Source of the DNA: Bacillota bacterium
Lineage (GTDB): Bacteria > Bacillota > Clostridia > Christensenellales > SZUA-584
Direction of reading: 5' to 3'
DNA: 64,000 nucleotides
Assembly (NCBI GenBank): GCA_023410595.1
Contig: JAEYPO010000007.1
Location: 124,001-188,000, forward strand
Position 1 is the first letter of the stretch. The number at the start of each line of letters is the position of its first letter. Under the pieces are notes generated by a model, which saw only the letters and a program-made list of their open reading frames with translations, was not told the origin of the DNA and ran no database searches. The position numbers and the translations under genes were made by a program. Shown piece after piece: positions 1 through 8,628 of the stretch.

Positions 1-404
1 TGCATATGCTCGCTCAGAACGGACTTTTGAATTTCGATTACGCAGGCGGAGTATTAAGTACGGCGATGCCCGCGTACGACACGCTTGCGGCCAAAATAAT
101 ATCCGCAAACGGCCTTACGGGGTTCAACAACGGGTGGTTCGTGCTTCCGGTACTGGCGGGCGTTACGCTGTTCTTCCAGCAAAAGCTGACGATGACTCAG
201 ACGCCGCAGGCCGCGGGGCAGGGAAAGTTTATGCTGTGGTTCTTCCCGATATTCTCCGTGTACATCTGCGCGACGTCCAACGCAGCTTTCGCCGTTTACT
301 GGGTAGTTGCAAACATCTATGCCCTGGGGCAGGTGCTTGTTCTGAATTATATCTATAAAAAACGCGATCAAAAGGCGAAAGGCATTATCGAGGAGGCACC
401 CTGA
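1..404 (+). CDS. yidC: YidC/Oxa1 membrane insertase, C-terminal part
   Basis: This is the C-terminal part of a YidC/OxaA insertase; the reading frame is open to the window edge, so the true start lies outside. YidC inserts and folds membrane proteins, alone or with SecYEG. At least two hydrophobic segments are visible (around LPVLAGVTLFF and the FFPIFSVYICATSNAAFAVYW stretch), and a basic tail (KKRDQKAKG) ends the protein, as in family members. The stop overlaps the jag start (TGATG), indicating coupled translation. yidC-jag is a normal neighbour of rnpA, rpmH and dnaA, presumably just upstream. Confidence 0.93.
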   Translation, partial: HMLAQNGLLNFDYAGGVLSTAMPAYDTLAAKIISANGLTGFNNGWFVLPVLAGVTLFFQQKLTMTQTPQAAGQGKFMLWFFPIFSVYICATSNAAFAVYWVVANIYALGQVLVLNYIYKKRDQKAKGIIEEAP

Positions 405-1231
405 TGGATGTTATTGAATGCAAAGGAAAGACGGTCGACGAAGCCGTTTTCAGCGGTCTTCTTAAGATGGACCTGTCTATAGACGAAGTGGACATAGAGA
501 TACTCGACGAGGGCGGCGGGCTTTTTAAAAGCGCGAAAGTAAGGATGACGAAGAAAAAGGACTCCGAGCTGCCCGGCAGAATCGAGCTGGCTGGCGAGAA
601 GCAGGAAACGCCGCCCACAAGGCGCGAAACGCCGCGCTACGAAGCGCCGAGGCGTGAAGCGCGCCGCGACGACAGAAGGGACTACGCGCCGCAGAGGCGC
701 AGGGAATACGACCAAAGGTATGAACACAGGGCGGAAGAAGCAGAGCCTGCCCAGCCGAAGGAGCCTCAAAACGACGCCGAGAAGTTTTTATATGGTCTTT
801 TTGAGCGCATGGGCATGAACGTGGCGTTAAAGTCCGAGAAGCTGGAAGAGGACATACTACGCATAGATATGTCGGGCAGGGCGATGGGCATGCTCATAGG
901 CCGCCGCGGCGAGACGCTTGACGCTTTGCAGTACTTAACGAGCCTTGTATCAAACAACGGCAAGGATGAGTACTTAAAGGTGATGCTCGATACCGAGAAC
1001 TACCGCAGAAAGCGCGAAGAGGCGCTGAAGCGGCTGGCGGTAAGGCTGGCGGACAAGGTTATTAAATCGGGCAAGAAGGTCGTGCTCGAGCCGATGAACC
1101 CATACGAGCGGCGCATACTGCACGCGACGCTGCAGGATCATCCGGGCATAACGACGTACAGCGAGGGCGAGGATCCTTTCAGGAGCGTTGTCGTGGCATT
1201 AAAGGACGAAGCAAAGGCTAAAGAAGAATAG
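404..1231 (+). CDS. jag: Jag/KhpB RNA-binding protein
   Basis: 275-residue protein with the three parts expected of Jag (KhpB, SpoIIIJ-associated): an N-terminal Jag_N domain (residues 1-50), a KH domain with the GRRGE loop near residues 165-170, and an R3H domain at the C terminus (HATLQDHP to the end). An unusually Arg-rich, low-complexity linker lies at about 65-115. In Firmicutes the protein binds RNA, pairs with KhpA and influences cell division and envelope growth. It overlaps the yidC stop by one base, so the two genes are co-translated. A strong hairpin terminator follows. Confidence 0.93.
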   Translation: MDVIECKGKTVDEAVFSGLLKMDLSIDEVDIEILDEGGGLFKSAKVRMTKKKDSELPGRIELAGEKQETPPTRRETPRYEAPRREARRDDRRDYAPQRRREYDQRYEHRAEEAEPAQPKEPQNDAEKFLYGLFERMGMNVALKSEKLEEDILRIDMSGRAMGMLIGRRGETLDALQYLTSLVSNNGKDEYLKVMLDTENYRRKREEALKRLAVRLADKVIKSGKKVVLEPMNPYERRILHATLQDHPGITTYSEGEDPFRSVVVALKDEAKAKEE

Positions 1232-1240
1232 GAAAAGCAA

Positions 1241-1267
1241 AAGCGCATCGAAGGGTGCGCTTTTTTG
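1241..1267 (+). terminator. rho-independent terminator of yidC-jag
   Basis: AAGCGCA pairs with TGCGCTT around an eight-base loop and is followed directly by a run of Ts, ten bases after the jag stop. Confidence 0.85.
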
Positions 1268-1279
1268 TTGAGGTAATAT

Positions 1280-1305
1280 CAAAACAGGCGTATGATTACG
1301 CCTGT
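1280..1305 (-). terminator. terminator-like hairpin of the isomerase operon
   Basis: Perfect 8-bp stem ACAGGCGT/ACGCCTGT with a six-base loop lies just past the 3' end of the minus-strand isomerase gene. Read on the minus strand it is followed by TTTTG, a short T tract. Confidence 0.6.
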
Positions 1306-1323
1306 AATTTGAGTCATAATAGC

Positions 1324-2112
1324 TTAAAGCTGGTCCATATACTCCTTGAACTGAGAAAAAGCAATGCCCGGCTCTTCGAGCGAGAGGTCCCAGCGCTTTA
1401 CCCACTCAAGCGAGTAAAAGCCGTCGTAGCCCGAGGCTTTAAGCGCCTTAACCGCCGCTTCTACGGGCACGTTGCCTTCGCCGAGCATCCTGTAGCGCAC
1501 TTGCTTGCCGTCCATTACGGAGTCCTTTATATGCACGTGCTTTATATACTGTCCGATGTTATTGAGCGTGTAAACCGGGCTTTCGCCGAAGAAGCGGTAG
1601 GGGTGGTGTACGTCCCATAGCACGCCTACGCTGCCCTGGCCGATTTCCTTAATCAGCGCCGCCAGAACGCGCGTCTTAGCGAAAAAGCCGTTTGTCTCGA
1701 TAAGCGGCATGACCCCCTTAGATTTTGCGTAATCGGCGATGTCGGCGAGATTGGGTATTATGACCTTCATGCTTACGCCGCCGTCGGGGGCGGGAGCCGC
1801 GTCGCCCAGCAGCCGCAGGTACGGCGCTCCTATGGCGCTAGCGGTATCGATGTACGCTTTGGCAGCCTCCAGCACGTTCTCATCGTTTAGGTTGCATGAA
1901 GACGTAAGGCACGGGATAGAAAGCCCCAGCGATTGCAGTCGCCGCTTTGTAGAGTCGATCTTCGCCGGCGAAAGCTCGTCTATCGCCGGAACGAAGAGTT
2001 CGCTTAAGATTCCCCGTATCTCTATTCCGTCAAACCCTAAATCGGAAGCAAAGGTGATTATTTCGGTGAACGACCATTCAGGACATCCTAATGTAGAAAA
2101 GCATGTTTTCAT
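1324..2112 (-). CDS. sugar phosphate isomerase/epimerase (TIM barrel)
   Basis: 262-residue protein of the xylose-isomerase-like TIM barrel family (AP endonuclease 2 superfamily). The usual metal-ligand positions are visible: Glu in LIETNG, Asp/His in LWDVHHPY, His in KHVHIKD and Glu in YSLEW near the C terminus. The substrate cannot be told from sequence; relatives isomerise or epimerise keto-sugars, inosose or hydroxypyruvate. AGGAGGG lies seven bases before the ATG. It follows pepF on the same strand after about 40 bases, so the two are probably co-transcribed, although no functional link is evident. Confidence 0.8.
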   Translation of the reverse strand: MKTCFSTLGCPEWSFTEIITFASDLGFDGIEIRGILSELFVPAIDELSPAKIDSTKRRLQSLGLSIPCLTSSCNLNDENVLEAAKAYIDTASAIGAPYLRLLGDAAPAPDGGVSMKVIIPNLADIADYAKSKGVMPLIETNGFFAKTRVLAALIKEIGQGSVGVLWDVHHPYRFFGESPVYTLNNIGQYIKHVHIKDSVMDGKQVRYRMLGEGNVPVEAAVKALKASGYDGFYSLEWVKRWDLSLEEPGIAFSQFKEYMDQL

Positions 2113-2151
2113 ATGGACCCTCCTATATAGACCTCTTTGTACTGCCTGCGT

Positions 2152-3933
2152 TTACCTGTTCATTACGCTCTTGAACTCTTCAAGCGTCTTTTTAAATTCG
2201 CTCATGCAGCTCTTTACCGGCGCGCCGTCCGAGAAATCAACGCCCGCTTTTTTTAGCAGCTCCAGCGGATAGTTGCTGCCGCCGCTCTTTAAGAATTCTT
2301 TATACGCCTCCAATTGTCCTTGTTTTCTATTGTAAATATTTGAGGCTATCATTACAGCGGCGGAAAAGCCCGTCGCGTATTTATATACGTAGAACGCGTT
2401 GTAAAAGTGCGGTATCCTCGCCCACTCTATTGCTATGTAATCATCCGTCTCAATTTCGGGGCCGTAGTAAAGGCGGTTTAAATCGGCATATGCTTTTGAG
2501 AGGCTCTCGCGCGTAAGCGGCTCGCCCGCCTCGCACATGGCGTGCGATATCTTCTCGAACTCGGCGAACATAGTCTGGCGAAGCACCGTCGTGCGGAACT
2601 GGTCGAGATAGTGATTAAGCACGTATTTTTTAAGCTCTCCGTCCGAATGCTCAAGCAGGTATTTTGTCATAAGCACCTCGTTGACGGTGGAGGCGACCTC
2701 TGCGACGAATATCGTGTAGCCCGCAAGCGAATACGGCTGGTTCTGCTCGGAATACCACGTATGCATAGCGTGGCCCAATTCGTGCGCTATCGTGTATACG
2801 CTGTCAAGGTCGCCGCGATGATTTAGCAGTACGTACGGGTGGACGCCGTAAGCGCCCCAGGAATACGCACCGCTCGTTTTGCCCTCGTTTTCAAACACGT
2901 CTATCCAGCGTTCCTTAAGCGCCCTGTTGAGCAGCCCCGCATACTCTTCACCCAAAGGAGCGAGCGCCTGTCTGGTCATTTCCATAGCCTTTTCGTAGCT
3001 GTACTTTTCGTCGGTCTTGCCCGCGAGCGGGACGTATATGTCGTACATCGCTATATCGGCAAGGCCCAATAGCTTCTTGCGCGTTTCTATGTAGTCGTAC
3101 ATCACATAAAGGCTATCGTGCACGCTGCTTATAAGTCCTTCGTAAAGCGACTCGGGCACGTTGTCGGCAAAAAGCGCCTTACCTAAAACGCTGCCGTATT
3201 TTCTCGCCTTCGAGTAGAACACGTCCTTTTTGACGCTCGTGGAATAAGCCGCCGCTATCGTGTTGAGGCTGCCTCTGTACGCGCCGTAGTATGTCTCGTA
3301 AGCGCTGCGCCGCACGTTCCTGTCCCTGTGCTGCATGAGCTCTATGTATCTGCCGTGTGTCAGCTGCACGCTTCCTTCCGGGGTATCTACCGCTCCGAAC
3401 TTTAAGTCCGCGTTGTTGAGCATTGTGAATATATCCTTGGCGCCCGAAGAGAAATCGGAGCTCAGTGACAGCAGCAACTCTTCGTTCTCGGTAAGCACAT
3501 GGCTTTTCTGGCGTATAGTGTCCCTTATCATGAACGCGTAAGGCGCGAGCGCCTTTTCCTCGTCAATAAAGCCCAAAAGCTTTTCTTCGTCTTGAGCGAG
3601 CAGCGCGGGCGCCGCGAACGACGTCTCGCCCGAAAGCGCTACGAGCAGGCTCATGGCCCTGTCTGTCATCGCCTGATATTTTGAGTCGGCATTGTTCTGG
3701 TCGCGGCTCATCTTGGCGTAAACATAAAGCCGCTCGCCTATAAGCCCCGCTTCATCCATTTTTGCAAGCGCGGAAGCGAGGCTCTGCGCCGTGTCCGCGA
3801 AGCCTTCCTTTAAACCCTTAAGATCAGGCAGCATGTTTTTCAGTTTAACGAAGTCGCGCTCCCAATCCTCGTCCGAGGCGTAAAGGGCGCTTAGATCCCA
3901 TTTGTATTTTTCGTCTATATCGCCGCGTTTCAT
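2152..3933 (-). CDS. pepF: oligoendopeptidase F (M3 metallopeptidase)
   Basis: About 593 residues. The zinc site AHELGHAMH is at about residue 384, with the downstream glutamate ligand in the following FVAEVAST helix, as in M3B peptidases. PepF is a cytoplasmic zinc endopeptidase that degrades short peptides; its length fits the family. The reading frame extends 14 codons upstream, but TTTGGAGG is correctly spaced for the ATG at 3933 (MKRGDIDEKY), which is therefore preferred. It is the first gene of a two-gene unit with the sugar isomerase and starts about 60 bases downstream of the helicase-loader gene. Confidence 0.93.
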   Translation of the reverse strand: MKRGDIDEKYKWDLSALYASDEDWERDFVKLKNMLPDLKGLKEGFADTAQSLASALAKMDEAGLIGERLYVYAKMSRDQNNADSKYQAMTDRAMSLLVALSGETSFAAPALLAQDEEKLLGFIDEEKALAPYAFMIRDTIRQKSHVLTENEELLLSLSSDFSSGAKDIFTMLNNADLKFGAVDTPEGSVQLTHGRYIELMQHRDRNVRRSAYETYYGAYRGSLNTIAAAYSTSVKKDVFYSKARKYGSVLGKALFADNVPESLYEGLISSVHDSLYVMYDYIETRKKLLGLADIAMYDIYVPLAGKTDEKYSYEKAMEMTRQALAPLGEEYAGLLNRALKERWIDVFENEGKTSGAYSWGAYGVHPYVLLNHRGDLDSVYTIAHELGHAMHTWYSEQNQPYSLAGYTIFVAEVASTVNEVLMTKYLLEHSDGELKKYVLNHYLDQFRTTVLRQTMFAEFEKISHAMCEAGEPLTRESLSKAYADLNRLYYGPEIETDDYIAIEWARIPHFYNAFYVYKYATGFSAAVMIASNIYNRKQGQLEAYKEFLKSGGSNYPLELLKKAGVDFSDGAPVKSCMSEFKKTLEEFKSVMNR

Positions 3934-3994
3934 ATATCCTCCAAAAGGTGTATGCTTTATATAATTATGCCCCAAATATGCCGCTTGAGACTCG

Positions 3995-4915
3995 CTAGTA
4001 TCTGATATCTTTGCCGAACAGCAGCATTTTAAGCGATGCTTTTTTGTCCATCAGGCGCGAATGTATGCGCTCGCCGTATCTGTCCTTTAACACATCGAAC
4101 GACAGGTTGGTCACTATGAGCGTATGAAGCCCGCTTCGTTCGTTTATCAGGTCAAACAGGTATTCTTTCGTGACGTTGCGCGTCATAGGCTCGGTGCCAA
4201 GGTCGTCTATAACGAGCAGAGGCACCTCGAATATGGGGGAGATGTCGACGTCTTCGCCCAGCCTGTGCTGGTGAAATATAGAGAACAGCCGGTAGGCCGT
4301 ATAAAAAGCCGCGGTATAACCGCGCTCCATTACGCGGCGCATTACGCACTTTGAAAGGTACGTCTTGCCAAGCCCCGTGCCGCCTGATAAGAGGAATATT
4401 GGAGGTGAGGCGGGCAAATCATTCGAATATAGCTCGGCGATTTTTTTGTACTGCGCCATATAATCGCGCTGCGTCCTGCCGTTGTTAAGGGGCGTATCGT
4501 CAAACACTTCCAAATCGAACTTCTCGAAGCTTACGCCCGCGTCATTAAGCCGCGCCTCTGAAAGCTTGTCTTCCAGCACCTTTCTTTTGAAGCATTCGCA
4601 GCGTTCGCCGTCCCCATGAAACCCGGTGTCTCGGCAGCGCCCGCACGAATATATGGGGTCGAGATAGTGTATGTCGTACCCAGCGTCTGCAAGCAGTCTG
4701 CGCTCAGCTTCCTTTAAATCTTTTATCAGGTTCTCATAATATGTATTGTCGCCAAAAGCGTTCAGTATACGCTGCCGCTGCGCCTCTTTCATCTTGAAGC
4801 GCGCCTCTTTAAACTGCGGTATGCTTTCTGATACCTCCCTAAGGCGTCGGCTCTCTTCTATGCTGTTTTTTTCGCGGATACGTTCAAACTCCGCAAGCAC
4901 TTGTGATATGCCCAA
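3995..4915 (-). CDS. DnaI/DnaC-type helicase loader ATPase
   Basis: 306-residue AAA+ protein resembling Bacillus DnaI, which loads the replicative helicase. An N-terminal helical part is followed by a zinc-binding cluster (Cys91, Cys94, Cys106, Cys108), Walker A GGTGLGKT at 178-185, and Walker B LLVIDD at about 233-238. The start is TTG at 4915, with AAGGAG eight bases upstream inside the end of the dnaD gene; the genes are separated by only three bases. Pairing with a DnaD protein supports a role in replication initiation or primosome restart. The call is firm for the family; the dnaI/dnaC name is by analogy. Confidence 0.88.
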   Translation of the reverse strand: MGISQVLAEFERIREKNSIEESRRLREVSESIPQFKEARFKMKEAQRQRILNAFGDNTYYENLIKDLKEAERRLLADAGYDIHYLDPIYSCGRCRDTGFHGDGERCECFKRKVLEDKLSEARLNDAGVSFEKFDLEVFDDTPLNNGRTQRDYMAQYKKIAELYSNDLPASPPIFLLSGGTGLGKTYLSKCVMRRVMERGYTAAFYTAYRLFSIFHQHRLGEDVDISPIFEVPLLVIDDLGTEPMTRNVTKEYLFDLINERSGLHTLIVTNLSFDVLKDRYGERIHSRLMDKKASLKMLLFGKDIRY

Positions 4916-4918
4916 GTC

Positions 4919-6337
4919 TTAAGCTCCTTCGTCCGCGAACGGGTCTATTGCGAGGTGGTCATAATTTTCAGTGGGGCGCTCGAAGCTTTCTCTTTCGGCG
5001 GTGTGACTTACGCTGTACTTTTTCGTCTCACGCTGCGCGTCTTTTACCGTATGTACGCCCGCGTTGTGCCAGTTTGTGAGTATCGTGTTAAGATACCTAT
5101 ACGGATTATCTACAAGCATGCTTATTTCGGCGGCTATAAGTATCGCGTCGTGGCTTATGCCCCACTCGTTTGTCCATTTTAAGTATGCCCGCCGGTGAGC
5201 GTCCGTTATGCCGCGCGTTATGCCCGCCTCTCTGAACACCGCCTCGATGCATTCGTCAAGCGCCCGCTGCTCAGCTATGTAGCTGTCGGCGTCCTTAGGG
5301 GCGGTTATGCGGTTGTTATACCAGTCGGTCAGTACGGCGTCAAGGTAAGGCAGCGGCTTTCTGCCGCGCGCGCCCAAAAACTTCGCCGCTTTGGTGAGCA
5401 TGTCCATGTTATAGCCGTATACATTGGTCCACTTATGATACAGGCTCTCGTACTCAAGAGGCGGCTTTAAGCTCAGCTCGCCCAAAGCCCGCATAAGCTC
5501 CTGTATGTTTTTTAGCGACCGCTCGGAATACGCCTTGTTCTCGGATATCTTTCTCGACGTCGTGCTGCCCTGTGCATGAAGCCGCTCGAGTATGCGGTCT
5601 AAGTATTTAAAGCTGGGCTCGCGGGCGGCCGTGGTGTGCGAGCATGCCGTAAGTATGGCCTCCAATGTGAAGCTCCAATCGCCCGTCCACTTTGCAAACA
5701 GCTCTTCCTCGTCCTTCGTGGGCTCTCTGCCCGAAATGCCGAGCTGCTTTAGTACGCGTATTATGCCCGAGGAAGCCGTCTTGTAAGACGCTATCTTCTC
5801 GCCCGCTTTTTCTTCCGTGTCAATGTTTTCTTCCTCCGCCCAGGACTTTGCCACCTTGTCCATGTACGCTATGGAGACGCGTCTGCCTTTAAGCAGCACG
5901 CAGTATTGCGCGAGCATCAGCACGACTTTTTTGGGCAGACGGAACGTGTCGGTGTAGTCGTATATCTTTAAATATTCGTGAGGCGAGAGCTGGCGGGAAC
6001 CGAATATCGTCTGAAGCTGCTGATTGAACTCGCGCTCGGTATACAGGTCTTCCTCAGGCTTACTAAAATCACCGAGCTCTAAGCCTATGCGGTTGTTCGT
6101 GTTGACGATGCGCGCAAGGCCTTTGCCCTGCCAGTATTCAAACACGTCCATTACTTCGCGCTGGTCGAGCCCTAAGCGCGCGCACAGCATGTCAAAGTCG
6201 CACACCTCGCTGAGACAGGAATACATTAGCGTATAAAGATATGGTTCCGTGTATCGTGCGGGAGCATTAAGGCAGCATTCAATGAACCTGTTGGGAACGG
6301 CAGTGCTCTTTGAATTGTTTTTAAGCTGAAGCTGCAT
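4919..6337 (-). CDS. DnaD-domain replication protein with four DDBH2-like modules
   Basis: 472-residue protein. The N-terminal 100 residues look like a winged-helix DDBH1 domain (FDMLCARLGLDQREVMDVFEYW). Four DDBH2-like modules follow at about 122-173, 212-258, 298-343 and 383-428, each with a pattern like KWTxxWGh..ahLhAA....YLdxIL..W. Typical DnaD has one such module. DnaD/DnaB proteins remodel origin DNA and recruit the helicase loader. The acidic tail ends EGA. AAAGGAG precedes the ATG by six bases, and the DnaI-like gene follows directly. The multiplication of modules is seen in the sequence; its effect is unknown. Confidence 0.85.
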   Translation of the reverse strand: MQLQLKNNSKSTAVPNRFIECCLNAPARYTEPYLYTLMYSCLSEVCDFDMLCARLGLDQREVMDVFEYWQGKGLARIVNTNNRIGLELGDFSKPEEDLYTEREFNQQLQTIFGSRQLSPHEYLKIYDYTDTFRLPKKVVLMLAQYCVLLKGRRVSIAYMDKVAKSWAEEENIDTEEKAGEKIASYKTASSGIIRVLKQLGISGREPTKDEEELFAKWTGDWSFTLEAILTACSHTTAAREPSFKYLDRILERLHAQGSTTSRKISENKAYSERSLKNIQELMRALGELSLKPPLEYESLYHKWTNVYGYNMDMLTKAAKFLGARGRKPLPYLDAVLTDWYNNRITAPKDADSYIAEQRALDECIEAVFREAGITRGITDAHRRAYLKWTNEWGISHDAILIAAEISMLVDNPYRYLNTILTNWHNAGVHTVKDAQRETKKYSVSHTAERESFERPTENYDHLAIDPFADEGA

Positions 6338-6502
6338 ACATTACTCCTTTTTGCGGATACCAAATAAACCCTGATTGCTTAGAGAGCGTAAATGTATAAT
6401 ATCACAACGCGGGTGCTTTTGGCATATTATATATGATTTTTTATTAAAAAAACCAGCAGGGAATTTATAAACTGACATAATATGTGCTTCCAATAATTAA
6501 GG

Positions 6503-6531
6503 TTGCTCAAAAAGGCATAACCTGCTATACT
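6503..6531 (+). promoter_or_regulatory. sigma-A-type promoter for murA
   Basis: TTGCTC and TATACT are separated by 17 bases, ending 46 bases before the murA start. Confidence 0.5.
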
Positions 6532-6577
6532 CTGTAACAGGAAAAGTGGAGGTCAGCGCTTTTTTGCGCGTTTTATA

Positions 6578-7858
6578 ATGAGAGAAAAACTTGTTATACA
6601 GGGCGGGAAACCGCTTACAGGCAGCGTCAGCGTCAGCGGCGCTAAAAATGCTGCCGTCGCCATATTGCCCGCCGCGCTGCTTTGCGAAGGCGTATGCGAA
6701 ATAGACAACCTGCCAAACATCGCCGACGTTCATCTGCTGAACGACGTGCTTTGCAGCATGGGTGCAAAGACTGTATTCTTAAACAAATCGGTATCTATAG
6801 ATTCCAGCGGCATAAAGGATTATATGATCAATAACGAAGCGGTGAAACAGATGCGCGCTTCTTATTATTTTCTGGGAACTCTGCTCGGGCGTTTCGGCAG
6901 GGCGGAGGTCTCGCTGCCCGGAGGGTGCGCTATAGGGCTTCGCCCCATAGACCAGCATGTAAAGGGCATGCAGGCTATGGGCGCCAAAGTCAGGACAGAA
7001 TACGGCATGCTTAAAGCCGAAGCGCCTGACGGCCTTGTCGGCAACGACATATACCTCGATATCGTTTCGGTGGGCGCGACTATAAACATAATGCTCGCGG
7101 CGGTAAAGGCCAGGGGAAAGACGACGATAGTGAACGCCGCTAAAGAACCGCACGTCGTGGACGTCGCGAACTTTTTAAACTGCATGGGTGCAAAGGTTAA
7201 AGGAGCGGGCACGGACATAATACGCATAACAGGCGTTGATAAGCTGCACGGCTGCAGCTATTCGATAATACCCGACCAGATAGAGACGGGCACGCTTATG
7301 ATAGCCGCCGCGGCGACGGGGGGCGACGTTACGATAAGCGGAGCTATTCCTACCCACGTGGAGGCGCTGTCCGCAAAGCTCATGGAGATGGGCGTTAAGG
7401 TGGAAGAAGGCGACGATTCCATACGCGTGACATGCAAGAGCAGGCCCAAGCACGTCAACATAAAAACTCTGCCCTACCCCGGATTTCCCACCGACCTGCA
7501 GCAGCCGGCGACGGTGCTTTTAAGCACGGCGGACGGAGCGAGCATAATAGTGGAAAACATATTCGAGTCACGCTTCAAGCACATAAACGAGATAAGGCGC
7601 ATGGGCGCCAACGTTTCTATAGACGGGCGGGTCTGCGTAGTGGAAGGCGTTGAAAGGCTCACCGGAGCGCCGGTGAGAGCTACCGACCTGCGCGCGGGCG
7701 CGGCGCTCGTTGTCGCGGGGCTGATGGCGGACGGCGTAACGGAGATAACGGGCGTCAAATACATAGACCGCGGGTACGACCACATCGAGGATAAGCTTAA
7801 GCAATTAGGCGCTAACATACACAGGGAAGAGTATGTGGAAGACGAAGAAGACTATTAA
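6578..7858 (+). CDS. murA: UDP-GlcNAc 1-carboxyvinyltransferase MurA (first copy)
   Basis: 426 residues. It transfers enolpyruvate from PEP to UDP-GlcNAc, the first committed step of peptidoglycan synthesis. Lys23 (GAKNA), the catalytic loop cysteine Cys117 (PGGCAIG) and the PGFPTD motif are all present, so it should be active and fosfomycin-sensitive by family knowledge. The ATG at 6578 fits homologues, but there is no Shine-Dalgarno at normal distance: GGAGG at 6548-6552 is 25 bases upstream, with GCGC-T6-GCGC in between. The gene stands alone with its own promoter and terminator. A paralogue is encoded at 52963-54240. Confidence 0.95.
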   Translation: MREKLVIQGGKPLTGSVSVSGAKNAAVAILPAALLCEGVCEIDNLPNIADVHLLNDVLCSMGAKTVFLNKSVSIDSSGIKDYMINNEAVKQMRASYYFLGTLLGRFGRAEVSLPGGCAIGLRPIDQHVKGMQAMGAKVRTEYGMLKAEAPDGLVGNDIYLDIVSVGATINIMLAAVKARGKTTIVNAAKEPHVVDVANFLNCMGAKVKGAGTDIIRITGVDKLHGCSYSIIPDQIETGTLMIAAAATGGDVTISGAIPTHVEALSAKLMEMGVKVEEGDDSIRVTCKSRPKHVNIKTLPYPGFPTDLQQPATVLLSTADGASIIVENIFESRFKHINEIRRMGANVSIDGRVCVVEGVERLTGAPVRATDLRAGAALVVAGLMADGVTEITGVKYIDRGYDHIEDKLKQLGANIHREEYVEDEEDY

Positions 7859-7876
7859 ATATTGATATAAATGATG

Positions 7877-7915
7877 ACGACTCCTAAGGCATGGCTTTAT
7901 GGGGTCGTTTGTTTT
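7877..7915 (+). terminator. terminator of murA
   Basis: ACGACTCC pairs with GGGGTCGT (one G-T pair) around a 16-base loop, followed by TTTGTTTTAT. It sits between convergent genes and may serve both strands. Confidence 0.65.
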
Positions 7916-7923
7916 ATATCTGT

Positions 7924-8628
7924 TTATACGTGCAGGCGCTTTTTAAGCTCCTGCTTGACGCGCTTGTTGTGATCTAAAAGTATGAGCAGCGCTGCGACGG
8001 ATATGCAAGGGGCTATTATGAACCAAGACCATGTAAGTGTTACCGCTGCCGACGAAGCGAGGTCGAGCAGTATTTCCAAAAAGATAACCATTACGCCAAT
8101 GGCTACGGCGTAAGAGCTGCCTATGGCAAGGCGGCGCAGCAGCTTCCTTTTTGTCAGCCATATTATCAGCAGCCAAATAAGATAGCAATAAACGACGAGC
8201 GGCAGCGCTATCTCCAGCAGCCACCCCTTGGCGGGCGAGAGCAGCTCGAGAAAGAACAGCCCTATAAGTACTCCCGCCATATCGGCGGTAACCATTTTTA
8301 AGTAGCTGAATTCTTTAAAAAGGAACGGAGATATGGAAAACGCCCAGAGTATTACCACGCCCGCGACGACGTAGAGCGACCACGTAAGGCGGTCGTTGTA
8401 AAGCATGTCGCATATGAGGCACGTGGCTATAGGCACGACGACGAGCAGGGAGATAAAATTAAGCCAGAACACCCTGTCAACCTTCCTGTATTCGTCGCGG
8501 ATCTCGGGGAGACTGCGCTTTTCCGCGGGCGCTTCAGCTTCCTTTGGGTTTATTACTTCCGTGCCGCAGAGCGGGCAGCTTTTAAGCGCCGCTTCGAGCT
8601 CCACGCCGCAGTTAACGCAATACGACAT
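7924..8628 (-). CDS. zinc-ribbon multi-pass membrane protein (DUF6320-like)
   Basis: 234 residues from the ATG at 8628. It opens with a zinc ribbon (Cys4, Cys7, Cys18, Cys21), followed by a charged linker and about six hydrophobic segments from residue 55 onward, ending in a basic tail. It resembles DUF6320-type proteins often found beside acyltransferases of the condensation-domain type. The longer upstream frame is rejected because GGAGG lies eight bases before this ATG. The start overlaps the stop of the upstream acyltransferase gene (TAATG), so translation is coupled. The function is unknown; a shared membrane-associated process with its neighbour is inferred. Confidence 0.75.
   Translation of the reverse strand: MSYCVNCGVELEAALKSCPLCGTEVINPKEAEAPAEKRSLPEIRDEYRKVDRVFWLNFISLLVVVPIATCLICDMLYNDRLTWSLYVVAGVVILWAFSISPFLFKEFSYLKMVTADMAGVLIGLFFLELLSPAKGWLLEIALPLVVYCYLIWLLIIWLTKRKLLRRLAIGSSYAVAIGVMVIFLEILLDLASSAAVTLTWSWFIIAPCISVAALLILLDHNKRVKQELKKRLHV

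Noticed and set aside
1255..1620. Plus-strand frame of 121 codons over the isomerase gene
   Set aside because: Antisense shadow with a biased composition; the minus-strand frame has full enzyme motifs.
3934..3975. 14-residue N-terminal extension of PepF
   Set aside because: A well-spaced TTTGGAGG favours the ATG at 3933, and the extension does not look like part of the family.
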